The notes below the pieces were generated by a model. The model was not told where the DNA came from and made no database searches. It was given only the letters and a program-made list of their open reading frames with translations. A DNA stretch of 40,340 nucleotides. Source: Hypsibius dujardini (lineage: Eukaryota; Tardigrada; Eutardigrada; Parachela; Hypsibiidae). The stretch covers positions 1 through 40,340 of the forward strand of contig LRSR01011675.1 in the NCBI GenBank assembly GCA_001579985.1. Direction: 5' to 3'. The position numbers and the translations under genes are program-made. This document shows positions 10,689 to 21,262 of this stretch, in pieces (within the stretch, counting starts at the first letter, position 1; each line of letters opens with the position of its first letter).

Positions 10689-11611
10689 TCATTTTTTCGG
10701 TCCAACGTTGTCTTTGTATCCTCCATTCACATTGCCCGGAGGATTGTAGTTGGCCACCACGTAGACACCATTCCGGCCTCGACTTTGGGCTATTCCCAAC
10801 TCCTTGGTTCCCTTCCACACCACCTGGGTGAAGTGTCCTGTAGCATAAATATTTAGTTTAGCGTATTGGCTCTCACCAGTTTTTGAGTAAGTTACCGGTG
10901 TCGCCTCCAATCCATCCCCCAATCCATGTGTGGTCTTTAACCTCGCTGTACCAATCATCAACTGCCGTCGCGCCACTGGGAACGTTGTTACCACAGGTCC
11001 AGAACAGATTTTCGCCATGTCGAGTTTTGCCATGTTCCAAAATGCCCGTTTGGGCCAGATGATTGGCCCAGTCTTGCGCTACGCTGCACAACTACACAGT
11101 CGAAGAATAAAAGAGTCGCCAACGAGCCACTTGATTCTTTCCAAATTGAACCTTTACCTCTTGACTCAGCACAAGGGGCGCGGCGCCGTGGTTAGCTCGG
11201 TAGGTGTTGTGTGCACGCAGTGCCTCCGTCTCAAAAGCACCAAAACCAGATGAAGCCGCTCTTGGCATCTGACAGATCACGAATACACTTTGAGAGGGGA
11301 AGGTCATGAAGAGATTTTCAGAGAAAACGTAGTCACCTGATTTTGAACGACATTGCGGTTATCATTGACATTGTCGCAATTGGATCTGTTGTCGTTGCCA
11401 GAAGCTGACTCAGTTTGAGTTCTGGTTTGGGTTGAACTAGATCCATCGGAATAAGTGGTTTTCGTTGTGGTCGTGACCCTTCTTTCCTACCCGTGCCAAA
11501 GAAATTTCAGGAAAGGGATTGACGGAAAACAACACTACTCACTCCAGAGGGTGTTGTCGTTGTCGTTGTCTCCGTTGTAGTTTTTGTTGCAGTTTTGTTG
11601 GAAAAAGACAT
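10689..11611 (-). CDS. CAP-superfamily protein (GAPR-1/PR-1-like), five exons
   Basis: Exons on the minus strand are 11611-11543, 11486-11337, 11268-11158, 11091-10896 and 10837-10689. All introns are GT-AG and 56-68 bp long, and the phases close to 224 residues. Residues 1-23 and part of exon 2 are Thr-rich (TETTTTTT), with no signal peptide. The CAP domain runs from about residue 86 to 220: ALRAHNTYRANHGAAPL, then CSVAQDWANHLA, HGENL (135-139), WYSEV, the CAP1 motif GHFTQVVW (176-183) and the CAP2 motif YVVANYNPPGN (201-211). The His and Glu of the CAP cavity are kept. The intact frame and missing signal peptide fit the intracellular, membrane-associated GAPR-1 subgroup rather than secreted CRISPs. 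The function is not shown by the sequence. The start was chosen as the first ATG giving an open, phase-consistent first exon; an upstream exon is possible. Confidence 0.85.
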
Positions 11612-11879
11612 GATGTGGAATGTTGAAAGGAATGGACAAAGCGAAACAATGCACAAGTGAGTGCAACTATTGATTGCTACACAGTGATGCTATTGCTAGG
11701 TTGGCCTTCCTACGATCCACAGTCTGATTAAACAGAGATTTATGAGCAAATGGCAAACATATAAAATTGTGCTATAAATCAGCTGCCTCTGCGTTGTTAA
11801 GTAAGTCCACAACGAGCTCTCGATCAAGGAGTGAACTTTTAGAGTATTCTAATCGGGTAACGTCAAGGGGAATTATTTA

Positions 11880-12330
11880 TTGCCATTGTGTTCAGTCGTG
11901 ATGGACTACTGGGCTCTAACAGGTGGCAGCATTGCCGGCGCAGCGTACTGTAATGTTTCTTCCCGGGAGTATGAGATCAAAGCGTTTGGAATTTATTGTT
12001 TCGCAAAACACGCCGCCTCCACCGTGAAAGCTGTTGAGAGCAGGCATCAATGCCAATCGCACGGTAGTCTCCTATGTACTAATACTGTACGGCAGGCACA
12101 AATATCCGTTGACCGTGGAGGCTTGAAACAATAGTGGGTTTACACGAGGGAAGGAGCGTTTGTCAAGTACTATCAAATTACAGTGTGACTTTGCACTGTA
12201 CCTGTACTAGTACGACCTAAGAAAGCAGCCGCCTTATGTGCCGTATCACACCTGGCGCCATGCACAGGCGCTATCTAAAATCACGTTGAGCACGCACATG
12301 GGCTCGTTTAAGGTTCTTTCAGGTCGGAAT
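11880..12330 (+). repeat. ~430-bp segmental duplicate (copy 1) with an 84-residue open frame
   Basis: This sequence is repeated at 16.76-17.18 kb with perhaps 80% identity by eye. It contains an open frame from 11880 to 12134 with ALTGGSIAGAAYC, KAFGIYCF, RHQCQSHGSLLC and the end SVDRGGLKQ followed by TAG. The same frame end is kept in the other copy. I do not recognise a family. It may be a decayed Cys-rich coding exon or a non-coding repeat. Confidence 0.5.
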
Positions 12331-12555
12331 CAAGCCCTAGTACACATCTGGTGTACGAAAAGTATATATATAAATACGCTCCTGTTTACGGTGGGCGACA
12401 CATTCGAACCAATTAATTTAGTTGTCAAGTAGGTGCTAAAGATGATTAACTAGCATCTATGAGCCCAATAACAAAACCGATGATAATGTAATTATGTCTT
12501 ACTGCATTGAGTCGACGACTTGAATTCTGGTACCGGTGCTTGCTAACAGAGCGAT

Positions 12556-13735
12556 AGACAAACCAATCATTGCGATGCAACGTATATCGAGATCACTATC
12601 GACAAGAACCCACATTTACTCTCCGGGTGAGAACGACTAGGTCTCCTTCCTTCGAACGGCGGGCACCGCTTTGGCGCCGTACAGCTTCAAATTATCTGAT
12701 TTGTTGAGATTTTACCTCCCGACGAGTCTCTGCTCCAGTGCGCTGGTAACGTAGGGCTAAATAGTTTTAGTTTTGTTCCAGATATTGTAAATTGAGTTGC
12801 TTTATTAGCACATTCTGGCAGCGCTACATCATAAGCAAATCAACACAGAAACGAATCACTAACAGACAATACAACTCACAGGACGAACAAGGCACACAAC
12901 AACACTAAAGAAGGAACAACGAAATCACATGTTGCGTAGGAACTCAAGGAATTTACAATCAAGAAACCTTGCCACAGACAGCAAAATTCGGGTTGTGAAC
13001 AGCCTCCTCGACTGCCCAGACTTTGTTGTTCAACAACGCGCACATGTAGTTGGGAATCACCACAAAGTGGGTACACTGCTGGTCCGCCATGCAGTTTGCC
13101 GCGCATTCTTGCCAGGATAAAGAGGACGTCCACGTGACGCTGTTCCCACCCACCGAATGAACACGTGTTGCCCTGCCAGGACACCCCCCTTCCCCAGGGC
13201 CTCAACGAGCTGACCATTCGACAGGACAAGAAAATGGCATACTGCACGGCCTGTGACTGAGTCCAGCTGCCCTTCTTGATGTAGCAGACGTTGTCAGTTC
13301 CCATTGCGAAATGCGTTCACCTCTCATTGGCAATACATTGTGCACTACAACCTGCAGTGTTCAATGGGGTCTCGACGCGAAGGGGGAAGACACACGTGTC
13401 GTTTGGGAAGGTGATGGCCCTCGCTGGGATGGAAGTTGTATCGGACGGTACATCGGTAGGGTTGTCACAGGGTAACTCGGTCATGACCCCGCAGGCCACG
13501 TAGTTGGAGTTTTGCACAGCCAACTGGGAGCCCTCAACGCCTCGTTAGAGGTAGCAGACGTTGTTTAAGGCCAGGAAAAAATAACTGCATGTTGACTCGG
13601 CCTGACAGTTTGCGACGCATTTGTTGTAGGACGCTGCAATTGTAGTGACCACGTCGTTGTTCACGGCCATGAAAGTGCAGATGTCGCTGTGCCACGAGCC
13701 TGTCAATTTACTTCCGAATTCAACGTTTTTTCTTA
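12556..13735 (-). pseudogene. Three-module Cys-rich PAN/Apple-like gene fragment with three lesions
   Basis: Minus-strand translation gives three successive modules with the same Cys layout. Module 1 (about 13720-13490) has ICTFMAVN, YNKCVANCQAESTCSYFF, NNVCYL and SQLAVQNSNYVACG. Module 2 (about 13490-13215) has NDTCVF, GCSAQCIANER, HFAMGTDNVCYI and SQAVQYAIFLSC. Module 3 (about 13215-12960) has GNTCSFGG, SLSWQECAANCMADQQCTHF, YMCALLNN and NFAVCG. The lesions are TAA at 13545-13547, TGA at 13317-13319 exactly where module 3 has the conserved Cys before THF, and a 4-bp insertion near 13150. Such modules usually mediate protein or sugar binding in secreted proteins. Homology to the 7-kb copy continues to 12556, interrupted by about 250 bp at 12680-12930. 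Confidence 0.65.
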
Positions 13736-14038
13736 GAGCTTACATTATATATATTGACGATCCTTAATTAGATTATATGTGCCAGAATTTGACAGAGTTG
13801 ACCAACCACTTTTCCCTGGTCAGTCAACGCTTCGCTTCGCAATGATAATTCAGTACCAATTCATTGACCGGTAACTTTACTGCCTGGCTTTATTGTCGCG
13901 ATGGCAAACAGCAAATCGACCAATTCAACCCTGCTTGTGGAAATGAAACGCAATCTGAAAGGCCGCTCCGCAGTTAATCTTCTAATTGTATAAATTAGTC
14001 ATATTTTGAGCTCACACGTTACATATAACAGAGTATGT

Positions 14039-14440
14039 CTATAATGTTGCATTAGCTGCTTGTGAGAATTTCCTCGTAACGATTGGATGTTCGGCAACAC
14101 TCAAAACAATATACAGAACGAAGTACATGAAGGAAAGTGTGGACGCGTCTGTGCCAAAAGTCCCGTTTCCTGTGCGTTCCCCTTTAGTTTTCCGTGGTTG
14201 CCGCTCTCGCGGTGTTCGATACATGCGAGATATCAAGTAAATGAGAAGACCTTGAACCCCCACACAAGCAAACGTGACGACAAAGAAAAATAAGGACCAC
14301 TTGGAGAAGGGCGAGGGGAAATGGTTGAACAAGTCCATAACATTTTTTGGGAGATAAGCCAGAACGAAAGCCAGAATAAAGGGAGGGTTGCAAAGACCAG
14401 CTCTGCAGTGATATAGGCAACTGTCCTCTTCCTAGACAAA
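14039..14440 (-). pseudogene. Multi-membrane-segment protein fragment
   Basis: After an acceptor-like tctag near 14432, the minus strand reads (in one frame from about 14413) AGLCNPPFILAFVLAYLPKN, then MDLFNHFPSPFSKWSLFFFV. A second hydrophobic stretch VGVQGLLIYLISRMY, a basic loop and a third segment LSFMYFVLYIVLSV follow, ending at a stop at 14039. The alternation of hydrophobic segments with a charged loop looks like a membrane transporter; an ABCC-type N-terminal region is one possibility. No further exons were identified on either side, so it is at best a fragment. Confidence 0.3.
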
Positions 14441-14726
14441 CAAACAAACATTTCAAGGTACAATGAGATGCTCTCGTTTCGTTCCAATAATATGAATAAA
14501 CAAATACTACAGCCCTCCGACTCCTTTCACTGTAGTCACGTGTCACTTTTTATATGTGTGACGTTCGTATTTGTTGATGTAATTTGCCGCTCAATATTTC
14601 AGGATTCATTCTTCTGTTTCTCATATTGCTCACTTCTACTTGTATTGTAATTCTCATACTGTTTTAGTTCTCGTTCTTCTCTTGTGCTAATGCTGTTTCT
14701 GTGTCAATTAAAGAATGCATTTGTTT

Positions 14727-15800
14727 TGCATTGTGGCCATGTCGGTCCGATCAGGGTGAATTTTCAAAGCTTGACTTCTCGCTTTGATTTCTAACTTCTC
14801 ATTCAGTCTACTTTTCATCACCTTGCAATCTTTATCGGATTTTATCCGAGGGGGGAGGGGCTGTTTTGCAAAAACGGTAAGGGGGCGCGAGCGACGTTTT
14901 AGAGAAAGCAAGGTTCGTTTAGGATCCTTACAGGTCGGAATCAGACACCTGAAAGGTCGCCCAGGGAGTGAGCAAACGGGCAAAGACTCAAACCAAACCA
15001 AATCATTTTATTCGTAACTCAACCCGAAATTCGGCCTATTATCTCTCAGTAATTTCAAAACCGATGTGGGTCGGGGCGTCTAAATTTCAGGGGCTCCGAA
15101 ATTTAAAACATTTTGAAAAACTTCCGTTTTTCCCACAAAGTTAAACTTTTTGGAGCCCAGAACAAGAAATCGACCGATAACAACAAAAGCAAAGTCAAAA
15201 TACTCTAAAAGAGGCTCCACTTTATGAACAACATACGTTTTGGAGAATATTTTGAAGCCCCATGGACCTCTTGAAACTCAGACTGCTAGATCCCTACAAG
15301 CATTAAAGTCAATGTGGTATAACCTTGCAAATTTTTTTACTAATGAGTCTTGCATTTTTTCATCAGTTAAAACGTTAGATATTTCTGGAAAATAAAATTA
15401 ACTCAGAAGTTTGTTTGTTTTTAAATACAACTGGAAGACTGTTTGAAATGATGAAAAAATATGTACCAGATTTTGAGCTAAGTTTTGAAATCAATGATTG
15501 GAACCCCTTTGATTACCCCCAGGCCCCCGCTTAGGGGTCCTGGATCCTATACTTGTGAAGAGCCTAAACAGGCTCCTGGGTGAAAGACAGATATTACACG
15601 GGGCTTTAGTAGTATTTAGCCTTGTTAATATAATTGTAATATGAAAAATATTGTTAATATATCACTCTTTGACAACAAATATATAAAAGTGTTCACTTAC
15701 ACTGATTGCAATTATTTCAGGACTCTCCCGGCCTTCATCGTTTTTTACCTAAACACAATAAAATGTTCGTTTAACTTCATGTTAACATGAATTCATGTCT
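14727..15800. repeat. Segmental duplicate, copy A
   Basis: Bases 14727-14970 (tgtcggtccgatcagg through aggatccttacaggtcgg) and 15535-15800 (cctaaacaggctcctgggtg through acatgaattcatgtc) are found again, in the same order and orientation, at 16052-16600. Copy A has about 540 bp (15005-15530) between the two blocks that copy B lacks. No coding sequence is supported. Confidence 0.75.
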
Positions 15801-16060
15801 GAAGATAACATGTGTCATCGGTGGTCGCGGCAAAATTGGTACACTGATTAGCAGCCAAGCAGTTTGCAGCACATCCATCGTAACCTGACGACGATACAGC
15901 GGCGATCGCGTGACCGTCTGCGTGGGCGCTGTCATTGCAGTAGCAGTGGTTACCGTGATGGAAAACCTGACGCACCGCGGTGCGGGCCTGGCTCAGAGCA
16001 ATGCAGCATGACTTACAATAGGCGTTCAACTGGGAGTCGATTGAAAAATGCGATTGTTTG
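15793..16060 (-). pseudogene. Fragment of the PAN/Apple-like gene
   Basis: The minus frame reads ALSQARTAVRQVFHHGNHC, then SSSGYDGCAANCLAANQCTN and DDTCYLQT before a stop created where the duplicated repeat begins. The Cys pattern (GCAANC, QCTNF, TCYL) matches the modules at 13.0-13.7 kb and 7.2 kb. It carries one module and the tail of another, so it is another broken copy. Confidence 0.55.
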
Positions 16061-16600
16061 CGTTGTGGCCTTGTCGGTCCGATCAGGATGAGTTTTCAAA
16101 GCTTGACTTCTCACTTTGATTTCTAACTCCTCATTCAGTCTACTTTTCATCATTTTGCGGTCTTTATCGGAGTTCATCGGGGGGGAGGGGAGGGGGTGTT
16201 TTACAAAAACCGTAAAGGGGGCGCAAGCGACGTATTAGAGAAAGCAAGGCTCGTTCAGGATCCTTACAGGTCGAAATCAGACCCCTGAGAGGGCGAATAC
16301 CGAACCCAATCCAAACTATTTTGTTTGCAACTCAAGACCTGTACATGTGAAAACCCTAAACAGGCCCCTGGGTGAAAAATAGATATTGTACGGGACTGTA
16401 GTGGTATTTAGTATTATCAATATAATTTATAATATATATAAAACATTGTTAATATGTCACTCGTTGACAACAAATGTGTACCAGTGCTCACTTACACTGA
16501 GTACAATGCTCTCAGGACTGCTCCAATTTCCATCGTATTCTACCTGAACACAATAAAAACTGTGTTTAATTTCATTTTTACATGAATTCATGTCAAGTAA
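16052..16600. repeat. Segmental duplicate, copy B
   Basis: Shorter partner of 14727-15800, with the two homologous blocks joined directly. Short poly-G runs (cgggggggaggggagggggt) near 16180 are also shared in kind with copy A (near 14850). Confidence 0.75.
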
Positions 16601-16761
16601 AATCAGACCCTACCTTTCCAGCCGATGATTTGTTCATCTGCCGGCGACGCTTTTTTAAACTCTCCATTGTTTGGCACAGTTGACCGGAGCTTGGTTGAGT
16701 TGGCTACAACAAAACAGGCAACGACGGACAAAGGCTTCAGTAACAATGATTCTCTCTGAGA

Positions 16762-17185
16762 ATGGCGGTTCTAACAGGTGGCAACAATGCCGGCGCAGCG
16801 TACTGTATATTTCTTCCCGGCAGTGTGAGACCAAAGCTATTGGGGTTAAATGTTTTTTCAAAGCGCGCCGCTTCAACCGTGATAACTGTTGAGGACAGGT
16901 ATCAATGCCAATCAGACGGTAGTCCCTTATGTATTAATACTGTACGGCAGTCACAAATATCCGTCGACCCTGGCGGCCTGAAACAATAGTGGGTGTACAT
17001 GAGGGAAGAAGCGTTTGTCAAGCACTATCTAATTACAATATGACTTTGCATTGTAGTTGTGTTATCAGGATCTAAGGAAGCAGCCGCATTATTTGCCGTA
17101 TCACACCTGGCGTCATGCACAGGCGCTATCGAAAACTACGTTGAGCACACATATAGACTTGTTAAGGGTTCTTTCAGGTCGGACC
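16762..17185 (+). repeat. ~430-bp segmental duplicate (copy 2)
   Basis: Partner of 11880-12330. The open frame 16762-16989 ends with the same GGLKQ stop as copy 1. Relative to copy 1 it has a one-base loss and a one-base gain in the middle, so the central part (ETKAIGVKCFFK) aligns in a neighbouring frame. Confidence 0.55.
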
Positions 17186-17257
17186 CAGAACATGTAAATG
17201 ATAAGCCAGATGTTGGCAAAGGAACAAAAAGAGCATTATTCTCAAAAATCAATTTAT

Positions 17258-17600
17258 AGGGTGTTATCGTTGGCGCCCGAGTGTAGAGTTTGCATTTGCA
17301 GTAATTGTTCAACACTCCGCCTCGGTTTCTCTGATTACGCAGTCGAAACAATGATGTGTTATCCCTTTGGCAGGTAAAAACATGCAGTTGTATACTTCAT
17401 CCGCGTCCGAAATAAGAGAAACAATTAACAATTGAAGAATTTAAAGGGTTTTATCATTGGCGCCCGATTGAAAAGGTTTGCATTTGCAGTAATTGTGCAA
17501 AATTCCACCTCGGCTTTCTGATTACAGCCGAAACAATGATGTGTTAACATTCGGAGTAAACACAGGCAGTATCTCAACTCGCCCAACATTGTTACTTTTG
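17258..17600. repeat. Two tandem copies of a ~190-bp repeat
   Basis: The block gtttgcatttgcagtaattg and its surroundings recur at about 17288 and 17477, as does cgaaacaatgatgtgtta at about 17344 and 17528. The units have diverged by substitutions and small indels. No gene is recognised from here to 18540. Confidence 0.7.
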
Positions 17601-18540
17601 TCCTTTATGGCGCCTTGCCAGAAATACTTCACCAGTAAGCTATGTCTTGAGAGGTTGCAAACAAAACCCTTGAGGCGTTGATCAGGCGTGGGCAAAGCAA
17701 ATTCTTGTCACTATAAGTCTAGACTACTCTCAAAAGTGTCCTATGTTTCACTTGTTCGTACTAGTCTTAGTGATCCTCTGAGATACTTTCTTATGACTTC
17801 CGCCTCCAACTAGAGTTAATTGTCCCTGGTTCAGGGTTTGTCTGCTTTTGAATAAATAGAAATGCAATGTAAAATTTCCAGTCAGTGACACACGGGCCAT
17901 GATGCCAGAAAACCATAAAGCTGATGACAAAAGTTGTTCCTGAAATATTTTGAAAAAGAAAGATAAGCTGTTTTCAAAATATTTTGAAATCCCAGAGAGC
18001 TTCTGGGAATGTTATCCCGGTAATCTTACAAGAGGGGGAGAAGTTCTGACAAAATTGAAAGAGCTCCGTGTATTTATAGGACAGCACATGGTTCTATATG
18101 ATCATACATCCTGATGACGCGCGCAACAGAGCACCCAATGAATGGACAATGTTTTAAATGTATGAATGAATGGTCATCTAGGGCTACGTACCAAGTCGCA
18201 GACTCGTAGGCATATACAGCCCGTTCAGGTTCAATGAGGAACGTTTCTCCATTGGCCCTTAAATTTATCGTAGTCGACAGGTTAAATTATGGTTTACGTT
18301 TTTAAAAAAAAGAGTTCAGTCCCTTTGTCCACACCCTGGCTCACCTCCACACCTGCGGGCGACTTTGTACACCCCTTACATTTTTTATCAAATTGAACAA
18401 TCGTTTCAATCTAGCAGACATAGCTAAACAAAGCATAGCTGACTATTAAAACAGACAATATTTAATAGCCACCTGACCCAATTAATTATAAATACAAGAG
18501 ACTGATGTAATATGCCGTAGCTTAATGCAGCATGGCATAG

Positions 18541-18950
18541 CTCTACGTAGCACCACGTAGCACCACGTAGCATAACGTAGCACCACGTAGCACCACATAG
18601 CACCACGTAGCATAACGTAGCACCACGTAGCATAACGTAGCACCACATAGCACCACGTAGCATAACGTAGCATAACGTAGCACCACGTAGCACCACGTAG
18701 CACCACATAGCACCACGTAGCATAACGTAGCACCACGTAGCATAACGTAGCACCACGTAGCACCACATAGCACCACGTAGCATAACGTAGCATAACGTAG
18801 CACCACGTAGCACCACGTAGCACCACGTAGCACCACGTAGCACCACGTAGCATAACGTAGCACCACATAGCACCACGTAGCATAACGTAGCACCACATAG
18901 CACCACGTAGCATAACGTAGCACCACGTAGCATGACGTAGCATGCGTAGC
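18541..18950 (-). repeat. 10-bp satellite array, orientation 1
   Basis: About 40 decamers, nearly all one of three variants: caccacgtag (20 copies), cataacgtag (12) and caccacatag (6). The caccacatag variant is always followed by caccacgtag and then cataacgtag. All three minus-strand frames are open because the unit has no stop on that strand. The predicted peptides are periodic artefacts. The same decamer appears in opposite orientation at 34271-34690. Confidence 0.95.
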
Positions 18951-21262
18951 TCACCGTAGTTTGACATGGCAAAGGCATTTTTATCCTTGGCTTTTTGTAG
19001 GTGAAGATATCAGTGGGATATCACAACTATTTGTACCAATCTGTTGCTGGCATTATTGGAAATGGCTTAGCTATATCCTGATAAACAGATAGACAGATGG
19101 GTAGACAGACAAACAGAGAGACAGAAAGACAGAGAGACACGGAGACAGAGAAAGAAAAACAGACAAAACAAGCATATTGAGAGTGTCTAAAATTTGTTTT
19201 GTTCCTGGTCGATCAATGGCATTGTGTTTTTAATAGACGGGATAATTTTCGAAACCCAGTAATTTTTTCAAAAGCTAAGCTAAAATACCTAAAATCTAAA
19301 CCGAAACTAAAACCAAAACCAAAAAAGAAGCTAAAAAAAACTAGAACAAAAAAGACTAAACATTAACTAGTACATTAAAACTTTATATACTAATTAATTT
19401 TTCTAAAACTGATTACTGATTATTATTCCAAATACTTTGCATATTACTTATCTTCCAAGCTTATGAATTGCTTTAAATTGATTCTAAACGCTGTTATAAT
19501 TGTAATATTGTCGGTACTACATTGTCATAAATATAACCATGGAAAAAATCGCAGAATGGGGAGACTTTGCTAATTGGACTGACTTCTTGGCGTGGGAAGC
19601 CCGAGTCTGCTCTACCGTGTGGGGGTCTCGTGAAAACAAGATGGTGCTGGAGCCATTTTCTTGGAAGACTGAACGATATGATTTTCGCGTATTGTTGCCG
19701 TTGTTTCTTAGTTTTTCATTGCAGTTATGCCTTTGTACCGGCCCTGAAGGATGGCATACTTGTTGTAGATAGATTGCGTGGGGGGGGGGCATTTTATTTT
19801 GGCGACACCAAGGGGTAGGGGGTTAACATGTGCAAGGCATGATACATTTTTGCTTCCTGCAACTCTAAGTGAAAGTAAATACACTTTTGAGCATAAGGGG
19901 CGGGCACAAAGACTCGGTCGGCCCACGGTCAATCGGCCTGTATTGGCTTAAATATGGAAGTATGGTTTTGTCATTTCTTTCTAGATTAAGGGGATCGTCT
20001 TTAATCTATTGCAAAATGAGATACTTTCCTTTTCTAATTCCTGATGCAACAGACTAAGCACTTTGCGCTAGTAGAGAAATTCCTTTCCGACGATACTGAG
20101 CGCCGAAATTGAGGAACAAAAACTGAACAGGTCAATGATAAGCCTTCGTGTTCTATGAGCTGCGATGTTGTTGCGCGTATCTTACCAAAGACTATGGCTT
20201 TCCTCTTGATGTCGATGACGTGATTCACTTAATATCGCACAATCAATTGCGCTCTGTGTTCTTCAGGGATTGCATCAAATGACTTTCAAAATCAAATCAA
20301 ATCAAATCACATGAAATCATATTTTCATGGGTAAAGGAGTAATGAGAAATCAAATGATCAAATGATCAAAGGACTTTCAAAATCAAATCAAATCAAACTG
20401 TTAGCCTTTCCTCATTTGATGCCATCCCTAGTGTTCTTGGGCCCGGCGAAGTGTGTGATGGCGCAAGTTGTGCTTAAGTTGCAGTGCAGATGCATTTTGA
20501 GTGTACAGTACTGCACTGCCGCGTTAGCTTCGCGCACCTGTGGCGCCGCCCTCAGGCGATTTTCCTTCCACCCCGTGTGTTATGCTCGGGCAGTATATAA
20601 TGAAAATGCTGTGTTTGTGGTGTGAAGTTAACGAGGCAGTACAGTAATTGCTCGCATTGTGCATATGCGGGTCAATTTTTCGGCAGCTATTCAGCTTGCT
20701 TTAAATTGATTTTTCGCCTGACAAAATCTGCAATCTGATAACAGACAGTTCTGCCACATTTATCTCGCGTAACTGGTTAAAATTTATTTTCCGGTTGAAA
20801 CACATAAAATTGGATGTTTCTCACTTTTTCGCGGTCCCCTTCCACTGCCAAATTTACTGTCGTTAGCCAAAAACTTACTATATCAGTCTGCTGGGTTTAT
20901 GGTTATTTGTTCTTGATTTACGGTGTAGCCTTTTCGACTTTTTTTGTTACATGTTATATATAATGCCAAAAAACTTCACATCACGTTCATACGGAACAAA
21001 GCAAGCGGGACAATACGAAAAACAGCTTTTTTTTGTTGCCCAGCCGTCGTACAGATCGGTAAATGGGCAAACCCGACCCAGACCACAGACAGAATCAGCA
21101 GCTTGATAATATAGAATCCATGCAATATTACACAAAATACTAGTAGCGAATTGTAGCGGACTCCGAGTCGAATACGAGGTCCTTCCGCTGTTTACCTACA
21201 CAATAATATTTTTAATAAAAAAAATCAGAGAACTATTTGGCATTATATTTGCATTTTGAAAT
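18951..21262. other. No confirmed gene; microsatellites and a small secreted-peptide-like repeat
   Basis: This stretch contains a degenerate cagaca microsatellite (19085-19165), a G10 run (19780-19789), and aatca iterations near 20285-20400. At 20947-21135 (minus) is a block similar to the hydrophobic small open frame at 23584-23694. No multi-exon gene could be assembled. Confidence 0.45.
20947..21135 (-). other. Duplicate of the small secreted-peptide-like block, frame disturbed
   Basis: The minus-strand nucleotide stretch gggtcgggtttgcccattta with the flanking ttgttgcccagccgtcgta (plus) aligns with 23600-23680. One frame gives a hydrophobic run IIKLLILSVVWVGFA and a neighbouring frame gives PFTDLYDGWATKKSC. 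A one-base indel separates the two halves relative to the other copy. Confidence 0.35.

Noticed and set aside
13317-13319. Selenocysteine codon in the PAN-like gene
   Set aside because: A TAA and a 4-bp insertion lie in the same fragment, so a pseudogene explains the TGA.
18424-18978. Three long overlapping minus-strand open frames giving CYVVLRGATW-type repeats
   Set aside because: They come directly from the stop-free 10-bp satellite unit read in all three frames; no start context, splice sites or unique sequence support them.
19517-20228. Several 60-90 residue overlapping frames on both strands
   Set aside because: No family signature, splice context or conservation between copies; typical of chance frames.
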